From JAXMAO01 sp046350375 (GTDB lineage Bacteria; Planctomycetota; Phycisphaerae; UBA1845; UTPLA1): a stretch of DNA of 64,000 nt. The translations under genes were made by a program, and so were the position numbers. Each line of letters begins with the position of its first letter. Within the stretch, counting starts at the first letter, position 1. The DNA is taken from assembly GCA_046350375.1 (NCBI GenBank), contig JAXMAO010000005.1:186001-250000 (forward strand). Reading direction: 5' to 3'. The notes below the pieces were generated by a model that had not been told where the DNA came from, did no database searches, and was given only the letters and a program-made list of their open reading frames with translations. Shown in pieces: positions 53,127 to 62,157 of this stretch.

Positions 53127-54329
53127 ATGCGGACGAGTCGCGGTGGGCGCTTCGCCCGGCCGGGCTACGTGCTCATCCTGGCGCTGGGCTTCACGGCGAT
53201 CGCGGTCGCGCTCGGATATGCCTTCGGATCGATGACCGCGCCGGCCGCGCCGGTCGCGTCCAACCTGCTCGCCGCGGCGCAGGCCCGCGCCCTGGCCGCC
53301 TCGGGCATCGACATCGCGGCCCACTATCTCACCTATCCGCCCGCCACCGTCGCCGCGTGTTCCTACTGGACCGGCACCGGCGCCGGGTCGATCTCGATCG
53401 ACGGCTCGTCGAACGGCGTCACCATCTCGGTGACGAACCCCGGCACCGATCCGCGCATCTTCACCGTCGCCAGTCGCGGCACGGTCGTCGATTCGAAGGG
53501 CGTGACGCGCGGCGTGCGCACGGTCGTCGCCGACCTGGTCGCGCCGCCGCCCCACCGCTGGTGCGTGACGCACGCCGGAATGCTCGGATCCACCGGCGTC
53601 ACCAATCTTCCGAACATGCTGAAGTTCTACGGCGACGTTCATTCGAACGGGTCGATCGTCTCGACCGCCTGGTGCAAGAACGCCGTCACCGCGGTCGCGG
53701 GGATCACCTGGCCCATGATCCTGTTCTACGGGCCGCCCTCATCGATCCAGACGCTCCAGCCGTCCAAGCTGGTGCCCAGCGTGCCGACCATCACGTCGAC
53801 CTACGTCGTGAACGGCGTGACCTGTACCGCCGCTTCCTGGACGACGCAGAATCTCGACAAGGGGGACTGGCCCTGCAAGGGCGGCGTCGTCACCGCGACC
53901 AACCCGGGCGGGCTGCTCGTGAGCACCAACGGCGCCGCCGGCAGCCGCGTGCTGCGCGTGAAGAACGACGTGCAATTCACCGGCACGCTGGTCGTAGACG
54001 GTGACCTGGAGCTGGACGGTTCCGGCGCGGTCGTGCAGGCCGTCGCGGGTTACCCGGCACTGATCGTGACGCGCGACCTGGTGATCCATTCGTCCGGCTC
54101 GGATTTGCAGGTCGACGACCCGGTGCTGATCGGCGGCGTGCTTCGCAAGGGCGGCAAGCTGTGCAACCTCTACTTCAACGCCCCGGTCATTGCCTACAGC
54201 TCGGTGCAGGCCGGCACGGCGGGCTCGAATTGCGAGGTGAAACCGGTGGCGGGCGGCGCGGTCTTTCACAACCTGTCGGGCACGGCCGATCGCCAGCCTT
54301 ACACGATTCTGCGGTGGGTCGAGAATTGA
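53127..54329 (+). CDS. Large cysteine-rich pilin-like protein (GspK/PilX-like)
   Basis: 400 residues. Its N-terminal helix (FARPGYVLILALGFTAIAVA) looks like a prepilin but lacks Glu at position 5, as GspK does. The body holds seven cysteines (HRWCVTH, STAWCKN, GVTCTAA, DWPCKGG, GKLCNLY, GSNCEVK and one near 90), suggesting disulfides outside the membrane. The stretch VQFTGTLVVDGDLELDGSGA with VTRDLVIHSSGSDLQVDDPV resembles the repeat-like beta structure of PilX/DUF7305-type proteins. GTG 53121 is an alternative start. It lies in line with the other pilin genes. Confidence 0.78.
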   Translation: MRTSRGGRFARPGYVLILALGFTAIAVALGYAFGSMTAPAAPVASNLLAAAQARALAASGIDIAAHYLTYPPATVAACSYWTGTGAGSISIDGSSNGVTISVTNPGTDPRIFTVASRGTVVDSKGVTRGVRTVVADLVAPPPHRWCVTHAGMLGSTGVTNLPNMLKFYGDVHSNGSIVSTAWCKNAVTAVAGITWPMILFYGPPSSIQTLQPSKLVPSVPTITSTYVVNGVTCTAASWTTQNLDKGDWPCKGGVVTATNPGGLLVSTNGAAGSRVLRVKNDVQFTGTLVVDGDLELDGSGAVVQAVAGYPALIVTRDLVIHSSGSDLQVDDPVLIGGVLRKGGKLCNLYFNAPVIAYSSVQAGTAGSNCEVKPVAGGAVFHNLSGTADRQPYTILRWVEN

Positions 54330-54344
54330 CGGAAGGAGCAGACC

Positions 54345-54635
54345 ATGAGCGACGTGACGCTGCGGCTGGATCGATACTCGCGGGCGGTGCTGACTACGCT
54401 GACCGTGCTGGCCGGCGTGCTGGCGGTCGAGTTATGGAACCAGGCGCCGGGGCTGTGTGCGCCGGCCGCGGCACAGATACCGGACACGGCGATGCAGCGC
54501 AAGCAACTGATCGACGAGGCCCGCCGCACGAACGAACTGCTGGCGGCGATCCTCGATCATCTGCGCGACAAACCCGTCAAGGTCGTCGCGGCGACACCCG
54601 ATAAGGGATCCGACGGGCCGCGCAGCCGGCGCTAG
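54345..54635 (+). CDS. Small membrane-anchored protein
   Basis: 96 residues. One hydrophobic helix at about 14-31 (AVLTTLTVLAGVLAVELW) is followed by a Pro/Ala linker and a second amphipathic helix (MQRKQLIDEARRTNELLAAI, about 50-70). A Lys/Asp-rich tail follows. GGAAGGAG sits just before ATG 54345. It is unrecognised. Its place inside the pilin gene series suggests an accessory role. Confidence 0.7.
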   Translation: MSDVTLRLDRYSRAVLTTLTVLAGVLAVELWNQAPGLCAPAAAQIPDTAMQRKQLIDEARRTNELLAAILDHLRDKPVKVVAATPDKGSDGPRSRR

Positions 54636-54763
54636 GGCGCACGACTGCGCTGCGCCACGTCCGGACCGCCGTCGGCCGCGTGCGGTGCGCTGCGGCGCGG
54701 GCGCGCGGCCTGGGCCTGTAGCGCGGGCCTGAAACGTGGGCCCGACGTTGGGGGAGTTTCCGC

Positions 54764-55342
54764 GTGCGAGAAAGAGCCATCCAGGCCGCGCGAACGGAAC
54801 GACGCGGACGCCGCGGCGTCTCGATCATCGAGCTGCTGGTGGTCATCGTCGTGCTGGGCGTGCTGGCCGTGCTGGCGCTGTCGACGGTCGACGATTCGCG
54901 GACGCGGGCCCGCGCGGCGGCCGATCGCTTCGCGACCGACGTGCAGTTCGCCCAGAGCATGGCGGTCGCCCGGCCGGACCTGGGGTGCGTTGTGAAGGTC
55001 TCGACGCCGCTGCAGAAATACTGGCTGGCGCGGACCGCCAGCGTGACCACGCCCATGAACAACCCCCTCACGCAGCAGCCGTACGAGGCGCGCTTCGGCG
55101 TGAGCGACACGCCGGAACTGAGATTCGTCAGCATCGCCTCGGCCTCGCTGGGCGGCGACGACGAGCTGCGCTTCGACGCGGCCGGCGCGCCGGACCAGTC
55201 GACGATGGCCCGGGTGATTTTCGTCGCGGGGCGCTGCGCGTTCGCGGTGTCGGTCGTCCCGGTCACCGGCGTGGCGACCGTGAGCGAGACCGACCCGCCG
55301 ACCACGGGGGTGACGGGCGGGGCGACACTCGGCGGATCGTAA
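54764..55342 (+). CDS. Minor pseudopilin (GspH-like)
   Basis: 192 residues. The class III signal ends RRGRRG, followed by VSIIELLVVIVVLGVLAVLA, with Gly at -1 and Glu at position 5, the most canonical of the set. The region ADRFATDVQFAQSMAVARP is the usual GspH helix. The start is GTG 54764 after GGGGGAG. It lies 128 bases after the small membrane protein gene and 64 before pilM. Confidence 0.86.
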   Translation: MRERAIQAARTERRGRRGVSIIELLVVIVVLGVLAVLALSTVDDSRTRARAAADRFATDVQFAQSMAVARPDLGCVVKVSTPLQKYWLARTASVTTPMNNPLTQQPYEARFGVSDTPELRFVSIASASLGGDDELRFDAAGAPDQSTMARVIFVAGRCAFAVSVVPVTGVATVSETDPPTTGVTGGATLGGS

Positions 55343-55406
55343 CGACCGGACGGCGCGGCCAGGCCGCGGCGCGGGATGGAGCGTGGGCGCGAGGAATCGA
55401 ATCGGG

Positions 55407-56567
55407 ATGGCGCGAAATCGAGACAGGCTGGGCCCGATCGGCGTGGACCTCGGCGGTCACCGCGTGAAGCTCCTGCAACTGGCGGAGCGCGGCGGCGAGC
55501 TGTCGGTGCTGGCCTTTGCCGAGTTCCCCATGCCGGCGGTCGAGACGCCCGGCGAGCGCGACGAGCAGCTCGCCCATCTGCTGAGCCGGGCCATTCGGGC
55601 CGGCGGGTTCGTCGGGCGCCGGGCCGTGTCGTGCCTCGGTCCAGGCGAGTATGAGCTGAAGAACGTTCGCGTGCCGCCGATGCCGCCCGACGAGCTGGCC
55701 AGCGCCGTGGAGCTGGAGGCGCTCGAGCGGTTCGCGGCCGACCCCGGCGCGATGCAGTTTCGCCACCTGCCGGCCGGGCAAGTGCGGCAGGGCAACGACG
55801 TGCGCGAAGAGGTGATCGTGTTCGCGACGCAGCGCGCGGCGATCGATCGGCGCGTGGCGCTGCTCGAGCGGGCCGGGCTGGACCCGATGGCGCTCGACAT
55901 CGCCCCCGGGGCGCTGGCGCGGGCGTTCGGGCGCTATCTGCGGCGGGCGTCCGATTCGGCCGGGGTCAACCTGTTTCTGGACGTCGGCGAGCGCGGCACC
56001 TGCCTGACGATGATGCGCGGGGCCGAGCTCTGCTTCGTCAAGCTGATCGACGTCGGCGGCGCGGTCTTCACGCGCGGCGTGGCACAGCGGCTCTCGATCG
56101 ACCCGGCGGAGGCGCACGCCCTGCGGCTGCGCGTCATGCGCGCCCGGCTGCGGCCGGCGGACGTCGAGCCCGATCCGCACCTGACGCCGGAGCTGATCGA
56201 GTCGGTCGCCGACGGGGTGCGCCCCGGCGCCGAGCAACTGGCGCGCGAGGTGCACCTGTCGCTGCGGTATGTGACGGTGACGTTCCGCGGTCAGCGGCCG
56301 GACTGCATCACGTTTGTCGGCGGCGAGGCGCACGAGCCGGTGCTGCTGCCGCTGGTCGGCCAGGGGCTGGACATCGCCTGCACGGTGGGCGATCCGATGC
56401 TCGGCATCGAAGGCAGCGAAGGCGTGTCGGCGGACGAGACCCGCGGCTATGTCCCGGCCTGGGCGGTCGCGACCGGACTGGCGCTGCGCGGATTGCAGGC
56501 GGGCACCCCGCCAACCGCGGCCCAGCCGGCGGCCAGCGCGGTCGACAAGGCGGGGGTTCCGGCATGA
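55407..56567 (+). CDS. pilM: PilM-like actin-fold assembly protein
   Basis: 386 residues of the PilM family, a cytoplasmic actin-like protein that docks PilN to the inner membrane. PIGVDLGGHRVKLLQLAERG is the N-terminal phosphate loop, VNLFLDVGERGTCLTMM the second nucleotide loop, and DVGGAVFTRGVAQRLSID and TFVGGEAHEPVLLPLV complete it. ATG 55407 fits the family start; a GTG at 55383 adds eight residues. The stop overlaps pilN by four bases. Confidence 0.88.
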   Translation: MARNRDRLGPIGVDLGGHRVKLLQLAERGGELSVLAFAEFPMPAVETPGERDEQLAHLLSRAIRAGGFVGRRAVSCLGPGEYELKNVRVPPMPPDELASAVELEALERFAADPGAMQFRHLPAGQVRQGNDVREEVIVFATQRAAIDRRVALLERAGLDPMALDIAPGALARAFGRYLRRASDSAGVNLFLDVGERGTCLTMMRGAELCFVKLIDVGGAVFTRGVAQRLSIDPAEAHALRLRVMRARLRPADVEPDPHLTPELIESVADGVRPGAEQLAREVHLSLRYVTVTFRGQRPDCITFVGGEAHEPVLLPLVGQGLDIACTVGDPMLGIEGSEGVSADETRGYVPAWAVATGLALRGLQAGTPPTAAQPAASAVDKAGVPA

Positions 56568-57205
56568 TCGACTTCGATTTTCTGCCGCCGGAATACCACC
56601 ATCGGCGCGACGAGCGGCGCCGCCTGCGGCGCTGCGCGGCGCTGGTGGGGGTGATGCTGCTGGCGATGGGCGGCTGGATTGGCGCGCACGCGGCGGCGAT
56701 GCGCCGCGCCACGCGCCTGCTGGCGGACGTCGAGCAGCAGCGTTCGCAGGTCCAGATTCACCGCGTGCACCTGGAGATGCTGACGCAGGAGCGCGACTCG
56801 CTGGCGGCGCGCGAGAAACTGCGCGCCCTGCTCGAAGACGAGGCCTCGTTCAGCGTGACGCTGGCGGCGCTGTCGCGCGCCCTGCCGGCAGGAGTGGCGC
56901 TGACCGAGTTGGAGTTCACCCGTCCCGGCGCGACCACGCAGCCGGCCGAGACGCGGACCGATCGACCGCCCGTGCCGCCAGCCGCCACGCAGCCGGCGCG
57001 GCTGGACCTGTTGCCGCTGGTGATCTGTCGCGGCGTCGGGTCGGACGTGACGGCGGTGAGCGACTTCGCGGCCGGGCTGGCGGGCAGCGCGTTCTTCGCC
57101 GACGTCTCGACGCGCGAGCGGCCAGCGCCGCCGCTGCACGGGCGGCATGGCGACGGTTTTGAGCTGAGCTGCCGCGTGCTGCGCCAGGCAGGCGGTGCCA
57201 AATGA
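56564..57205 (+). CDS. pilN: PilN-like membrane protein
   Basis: 213 residues. A short N-terminus IDFDFLPPEYHHRRDERR resembles the PilM-binding motif of PilN. A membrane helix follows (LVGVMLLAMGGWIGAHAAA), then a coiled coil to about 90, a Pro/Thr linker and a ferredoxin-like C-terminal domain. It would link cytoplasmic PilM to periplasmic PilO. ATGA overlaps join it to pilM and pilO. Confidence 0.85.
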   Translation: MIDFDFLPPEYHHRRDERRRLRRCAALVGVMLLAMGGWIGAHAAAMRRATRLLADVEQQRSQVQIHRVHLEMLTQERDSLAAREKLRALLEDEASFSVTLAALSRALPAGVALTELEFTRPGATTQPAETRTDRPPVPPAATQPARLDLLPLVICRGVGSDVTAVSDFAAGLAGSAFFADVSTRERPAPPLHGRHGDGFELSCRVLRQAGGAK

Positions 57206-57849
57206 GGCTGTCGCGCGTCTCGATCGGAACAGGCGTGCTGGTCGCCGGCTCGACCGCGGCGTTTGTCTTCGGGCTGGCGCTGCCGGGACAGCGGCGCCTC
57301 GCGGCGCAGCGCATCCGCATCGCGAGCCAGCAGCGCGCCGTGGAAGGCGAACAGCTCCAGGCGCGTCACCTGGCCGAGGTCTATTCCGACGTGCAGTCGC
57401 GCGGAACGCGCGAACGCGCCGCGCGGGCGGCCGTGCCCGGCACGCACGGCTTCGCCGAGTCGTTCAAGTCGGTCAGCGCCATGCTCGGCTCGTCCGGGCT
57501 GACGCGCCGCTCGGTGCAGCCGGGGCGCATCGTCGCCTGGCACGGCCCGGCCGGGGCCGAGCCCGATGCGGCCGCTGCCGACGTGATGGTGCAGCCGATC
57601 GTGATCGACGCTGAAGGGCCGGCCGCGGGTGTGCAGGCGTTTGTCGCCGCGCTCGAGACGTGGCCGCGTCTGAACACGCTGGAGAGCCTGGTGCTGAGCG
57701 TCGAGTCGCAGCCGCGCGGGCTGTCCGGCCAGGGACCGGCGCTGCGCTGCCAGGCGGTGGTCCACACCTATTTCCGGATTCCGCGCGGCGAGCGCGACGG
57801 CGCGACCCTGGCGCTGGCGCCGGCCGCGGCGCCGCGGCCGCAGGAGTAG
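57202..57849 (+). CDS. pilO: PilO-like membrane protein
   Basis: 215 residues. A single membrane helix at about 9-27 (TGVLVAGSTAAFVFGLALP) is followed by a helical stretch and a ferredoxin-like domain (ADVMVQPIVIDAEGPAAGVQ AFVAALE). This is the PilO layout. Similarity is by arrangement more than by motif, so the name is a fair guess. It overlaps pilN by four bases and precedes pilP by 37 bases. Confidence 0.76.
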   Translation: MRLSRVSIGTGVLVAGSTAAFVFGLALPGQRRLAAQRIRIASQQRAVEGEQLQARHLAEVYSDVQSRGTRERAARAAVPGTHGFAESFKSVSAMLGSSGLTRRSVQPGRIVAWHGPAGAEPDAAAADVMVQPIVIDAEGPAAGVQAFVAALETWPRLNTLESLVLSVESQPRGLSGQGPALRCQAVVHTYFRIPRGERDGATLALAPAAAPRPQE

Positions 57850-57886
57850 GGCCGGTCGAACGGCCGGGACCGGGCAGGAGGTCGTC

Positions 57887-58534
57887 GTGCGAGAGCGACT
57901 GACAGGCTACTGGAACACGCTGCGGGCGCACCTGCGGGCCGATCCTCGCAAGACGATCGCGCTGGGCGTGCTGTCGCTGGTGATGTGCGGCGTGTGGGGG
58001 CGGCTGCTGATGCGGCCGAAGCGACCCGCGCCGATCGGCGCGGCGCAGTTGTCGTCCGAGCTGGTCGCGGCGACGGTGGTGAGGGTGGGAGACCGCCCCG
58101 CCGACGTGACGCCGCCGCCGCGGAGCGTGGAAATCAGGAGCGTGTTCGGCGGCGCGGCGGTCGACATTCACGATGCGTCGCGGACGCTGGCGCGTGATCC
58201 GTTCGCGGTCGACTCGTCGCTGTTCGCGGTCGATGCGGCCGAGCCGGAAAGTGCGGCGGCGCGCACGCCGAAACGAAGCTGGTGGGCCGAGATCCGCGAC
58301 ACCGCGCGCCAGGAGCGCGAGCGCCAGCGGCGCCGCGCGGCCCAGGTCGAGGAGGCCGCCACCGCGATCAAGCTTCAGAGCACGATCGCCGGGGCCGAAC
58401 CGGCCGCGATGCTGTCGGGCAAGCTGGTGCACGTCGGCGAGCGGGTGAACGGGTTCGAACTGATCGAGGTGCGCGATCGGCAGGCGGTGGTCCGAAAAGA
58501 CGGCGTGCGCGTCACGCTCACCCTGCCGCCCTGA
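57887..58534 (+). CDS. PilP/GspC-like periplasmic protein
   Basis: 215 residues. A membrane anchor (KTIALGVLSLVMCGVWGRLL) is followed by a disordered linker rich in Pro/Ser, a helical region (ARQERERQRRRAAQVEEAAT) and the compact C-terminal HR domain AAMLSGKLVHVGERVNGFEL, ending VVRKDGVRVTLTL. In PilP/GspC this domain touches the secretin N0 domain. The GTG start at 57887 follows CAGGAGG. The 195-base gap to the secretin start holds no gene I can support. Confidence 0.77.
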   Translation: MRERLTGYWNTLRAHLRADPRKTIALGVLSLVMCGVWGRLLMRPKRPAPIGAAQLSSELVAATVVRVGDRPADVTPPPRSVEIRSVFGGAAVDIHDASRTLARDPFAVDSSLFAVDAAEPESAAARTPKRSWWAEIRDTARQERERQRRRAAQVEEAATAIKLQSTIAGAEPAAMLSGKLVHVGERVNGFELIEVRDRQAVVRKDGVRVTLTLPP

Positions 58535-58729
58535 CATCGCCCGGCGCATCGCCCGAAAACGACGCGCGCATGTCCGCAAACGCGCATCCCTCCCCCCGCC
58601 AGACGCCCCAAAACACAACCTCACCGGTCGCCTGACCGAAAGTGAATGAGACTCGATGCCTCGTCACGCGGTCTGCGCAGCACGTGGACCGCGCGCCGGG
58701 CACATCCGGTCGCTCCGAGGAGTGAGACC

Positions 58730-60820
58730 GTGAGCTATCGACCCCGAACCCGCGCGCGACTGTGGCTGGCCAGCGGCCTGACGGCCGGGCTGCTCCTGTG
58801 GGGCTTTTCGCCTGGCGGTTCGAGCTTTGCCGGAGACGCCGCGCCAAGCCTGCAACAGCAGTTGCAGCAGGCGCAGCAGCAGACCGACACCAGCCGCGCG
58901 ATGCTGCAAAGCGTGCTGTCGACCCTGCTGCAGCCGGGAGATCGACCGGTCGGTCCGGGGGGCGCGACGCGCGCGGCGGCGCCGGTGGCCGACGTGAGCG
59001 ACACGGTCATCGTTCCGCCCAGCGACGACGCCAGGCCGGCCGACGCGACGCCGGACGGCTCGCTGACGGTGCATGCCGCGGGAACGGTCGACGTGCACAT
59101 ATCGAACATGGAGATCAGCGCGGTGCTGCGGATGATCTCCGAGCAGACGCGCCGCAACATCATCGCGTCGAAGGGGGTCGCCGGCAGCGGGACGGTGTCG
59201 GCGAGTCTCTACGGCGTGACGCTCGAGAAAGCGCTCGAGGCCATTCTCACCTCCAACGGGCTCGGCTACCGGCGCGTCGGCGACATCATCTACGTCCACA
59301 CGCGCGAAGAGCTGGCCGCCATCGCCGGGGGCGAGCGCCAGGCCATCACGCGCGTCTTCCGGCTGCGGTTCGTGACCGCCAAGGATGCCGAGGCGCTCAT
59401 CACGCCGCTGCTGAGCCAGACCGGGCGCATCTCGCGGACGCCTTCCGCGTCGGAAGGGCTGGGCAGCGCCAATCCGAACGGCGGCGGGGCGGGCGCGGGC
59501 GGCGGGGGCGGCGGCGGAACGGGCGGCGACTCGCACGCCAATGCCGAGACGCTGGTGGTCATCGACTTCCCGGAGAACATCAAGCGCATCGAGACCGTGC
59601 TGCGCGAGTTCGACGTGCGGCCGCTGCAGGTGCTGGTCGAGTCGACCATTCTGCGGGCGCAGCTCAACGAGCAGAATGCCCTGGGGATCGACTTCACCAC
59701 GGTCGGCGGCGTCGACTTTGCCGAGCTGTCGAGCACCAGCCCGGGCGCGCAGAGCATCGCCACCGGGCTGATTCCGAACGAGAGCCTTCAGAACACCAAT
59801 TTCACGGTCCGCACCGGCTTCAACAACAACGTGCCCGGCGGCGGATTCACCTTCGGCATCATCAAGGACCAGATCTCGGTCTTCATCCGCGCGCTCGAGC
59901 AGATCACCGACGTGACCGTGCTCGCCAACCCCAAGATCCTGGCGCTCAACAAGCAGAAAGGCGAGGTCATCGTCGGACGCCGCGACGGCTACCTCACCAC
60001 CACCATCACCGAGACCACCGCCGTGCAGTCGGTCGAGTTCCTCGAAACCGGCACGCGGCTGATCTTCCGCCCGTTCGTCTACGGCGACGGGCTGATCCGC
60101 ATGGAGATTCACCCCGAGGACTCCACCGGCGGCATCACCGCGGCCAACCTGCCGTTCAAGCAGACCACCGAGGTGACCACCAACATCATGCTGCGCGACG
60201 GGCACACGGTGCTGATCGGCGGGCTGTTCCGCGAGGTCAGCAACGCGACGCGCAGCCAGGTGCCGCTGCTGGGGAACATCCCGGTCGCGGGGGCGCTGTT
60301 CCGCAGCACGAACGACTCGCTCAACCGCGAGGAGATCATCATCCTGCTGACCGTCCACGTCGTGAAAGGCGAGGCCGACGAGCGCGCCGGCGACGAGGCG
60401 CTGCAGGATGTCGAGCGCTATCGCACCTCGCAGCGCAAGGCGGCCGAGGTGATCGATCGCGAGCGGCTGAGCCAGGCCCACTATCACTGGGCGCTGCAGC
60501 ATCTGGCGCGCGGCGACACGAAGAAGGCGCTGTGGGACGCCGAGCTCGCCATCCACAACAACCCGCGCCACCTTCAGGCCATCGAGCTGCGCGAGAAGCT
60601 GCTGTCGCGGCGGAGCTGGGACGAGGAGTCGTCCGCGGTGCGCGGGCTGGTTCGCGATCTGATCTCGCAGGAGAACGGAAGGGTCGAGCCGTCGTACGGC
60701 CGCCCGGCGCCGCCGTTCAAGCTGCCCGAGGGGTTTGAAGGCCCCACCGGGCTGGACGGCGTCGAGGACGAGCCGCGGCGCGACGCCGCGCCGGCAACAT
60801 CCACGGGAGGGAAACAATGA
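58730..60820 (+). CDS. Secretin (PilQ/GspD-like) with C-terminal TPR-like tail
   Basis: 696 residues, the outer-membrane channel of the machine. After a signal (LWLASGLTAGLLLWGF) comes a Gln-rich stretch (40-55) and an N0/STN domain at about 118-200 (VHISNMEISAVLRMISEQTR). An N1/NolW region follows (VFRLRFVTAKDAEALITPLL), with a Gly-rich insert at 248-266. The secretin core at 297-548 contains VTVLANPKILALNKQKGEVI and VPLLGNIPVAGALFRS. Residues 575-625 add a TPR-like helical pair (WALQHLARGDTKKALWDAEL). GTG 58730 follows GAGGAG. Four bases overlap the next gene. Confidence 0.92.
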   Translation: MSYRPRTRARLWLASGLTAGLLLWGFSPGGSSFAGDAAPSLQQQLQQAQQQTDTSRAMLQSVLSTLLQPGDRPVGPGGATRAAAPVADVSDTVIVPPSDDARPADATPDGSLTVHAAGTVDVHISNMEISAVLRMISEQTRRNIIASKGVAGSGTVSASLYGVTLEKALEAILTSNGLGYRRVGDIIYVHTREELAAIAGGERQAITRVFRLRFVTAKDAEALITPLLSQTGRISRTPSASEGLGSANPNGGGAGAGGGGGGGTGGDSHANAETLVVIDFPENIKRIETVLREFDVRPLQVLVESTILRAQLNEQNALGIDFTTVGGVDFAELSSTSPGAQSIATGLIPNESLQNTNFTVRTGFNNNVPGGGFTFGIIKDQISVFIRALEQITDVTVLANPKILALNKQKGEVIVGRRDGYLTTTITETTAVQSVEFLETGTRLIFRPFVYGDGLIRMEIHPEDSTGGITAANLPFKQTTEVTTNIMLRDGHTVLIGGLFREVSNATRSQVPLLGNIPVAGALFRSTNDSLNREEIIILLTVHVVKGEADERAGDEALQDVERYRTSQRKAAEVIDRERLSQAHYHWALQHLARGDTKKALWDAELAIHNNPRHLQAIELREKLLSRRSWDEESSAVRGLVRDLISQENGRVEPSYGRPAPPFKLPEGFEGPTGLDGVEDEPRRDAAPATSTGGKQ

Positions 60821-62157
60821 CGCGCTGGCTTCCGGGGGCAGCGATCGTCGGTGCGGTCGCCGCGGCGCTGAGCGGCGGCTGCGCGCCAGACAGTCGCATT
60901 GCGCGACGGCACTTCTCGAGCGATCCGCACGGCGAGGCCAACGCCGAGTGGCGCAGCGTCCGGGCTGCCGTGAAGCAGCGGCTGGCGCAGGACGCCTTCG
61001 ACCGCGGCGATTTGCGCACCGCGCGAACCGCGGCCGACGAGGCGGCGACGCTGTCAGGCGACACCGCGGCGACCCACCTGCTGCGCGCCCAGATCGAGCT
61101 GGCCGACGGCAATCTCTCGGCGGCGCGCGAGGCGGCCGCGGCGGCCCAGGCCCGCGCCCCGCAGGATGCGAACGTCGCGTATGTCGTCGGGCTGATCGAG
61201 GAGCGCTACGAACAGCCGGGCGCGGCGCGCGACGCCTTCGATCGCGCCCTGACGGCCAGTCCGAACGATGTGACGCTGCTCCTGGCTTCGGCCCGGGCGC
61301 GGGTCGAGGCCGGCGCGCCGCTCGAGGCGACCGAGATGGTCGAGGCGCGGCTGACCGACTTCGCGCGGAACGTCGAGCTGCGCAGTTTCCTGGGGGCGAC
61401 CTATCGCATGCTGGAGATGAAGGAGGCCGCGGTGCGGGCCTATGCCGACGCGGTGCAGATCGACGCGAACGACGCGGCGCTGCGCGAGCGCTACGGTCTG
61501 ACGCTCGAGTGGGCCGGCCAGGACGACGAGGCGCTGCGCGTGCTGCGGCCGCTGGTGGCCGCGGCCCCCGCCACGCCGGAAGCGGCGCCGGGCGAGCCGG
61601 CGGACCTCCACGCGCTGTGTCGCAAGGCGCTGGCGCGGGCCAGCCTGCGCCTGGGCAAGGGGCGCGCGGCGATCGAGGCGGTGCGGCCGGTGGTGGCGGC
61701 CGACGGCGACGACGCCGAGGGCTGGGCGCTGATGGTCCGGGCGGCGGTGGCGCTGGGCGACTTTTCGACCGGGCGCGAGGCGGCCCAGCAGTTGAGCCGG
61801 CTGGATCCGACCAGCGAGCTGGGAACGCTGGTGGCGGCGATGTGCGCCCTGCGGGCCGGCGACACGCGGACCGCGATGAGTGACGCCGCGGCGGCGCTGC
61901 AGCGCGATCCGCACGACGCCACGGCGCTGTGCGTGCTGGCGGTGATTCGGCAGAGCAAAGGCGATTCGCATTCGGCCGAGCGGCTGGTGCGACACGCGCT
62001 GCGCGTCGATCCGGACTGCACGCTGGCGAACGCGCTGGGCACGGCGCTGCGCGGGCCGGTCGCCGACGACAGCCCGGCGGCCGAGCCGTTTCCGGTGACG
62101 AGCCGGCCGGCGGCATCGAGCGAATCGCCGTGCGAGGAGGTCGCTCCGACGCCATGA
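60817..62157 (+). CDS. TPR lipoprotein
   Basis: 446 residues. The lipoprotein signal is MTRWLPGAAIVGAVAAALSGG followed by Cys22. The rest is a chain of about ten TPR-like helical pairs (for example GDLRTARTAADEAATLSGDT, QPGAARDAFDRALTASPNDV, MKEAAVRAYADAVQIDANDA). Overlapping the secretin gene, it may act as the pilotin-like factor for secretin assembly, as PilF/PilW do, but it is much longer. It overlaps the histidine kinase gene by four bases. The role is inference. Confidence 0.85.
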   Translation: MTRWLPGAAIVGAVAAALSGGCAPDSRIARRHFSSDPHGEANAEWRSVRAAVKQRLAQDAFDRGDLRTARTAADEAATLSGDTAATHLLRAQIELADGNLSAAREAAAAAQARAPQDANVAYVVGLIEERYEQPGAARDAFDRALTASPNDVTLLLASARARVEAGAPLEATEMVEARLTDFARNVELRSFLGATYRMLEMKEAAVRAYADAVQIDANDAALRERYGLTLEWAGQDDEALRVLRPLVAAAPATPEAAPGEPADLHALCRKALARASLRLGKGRAAIEAVRPVVAADGDDAEGWALMVRAAVALGDFSTGREAAQQLSRLDPTSELGTLVAAMCALRAGDTRTAMSDAAAALQRDPHDATALCVLAVIRQSKGDSHSAERLVRHALRVDPDCTLANALGTALRGPVADDSPAAEPFPVTSRPAASSESPCEEVAPTP

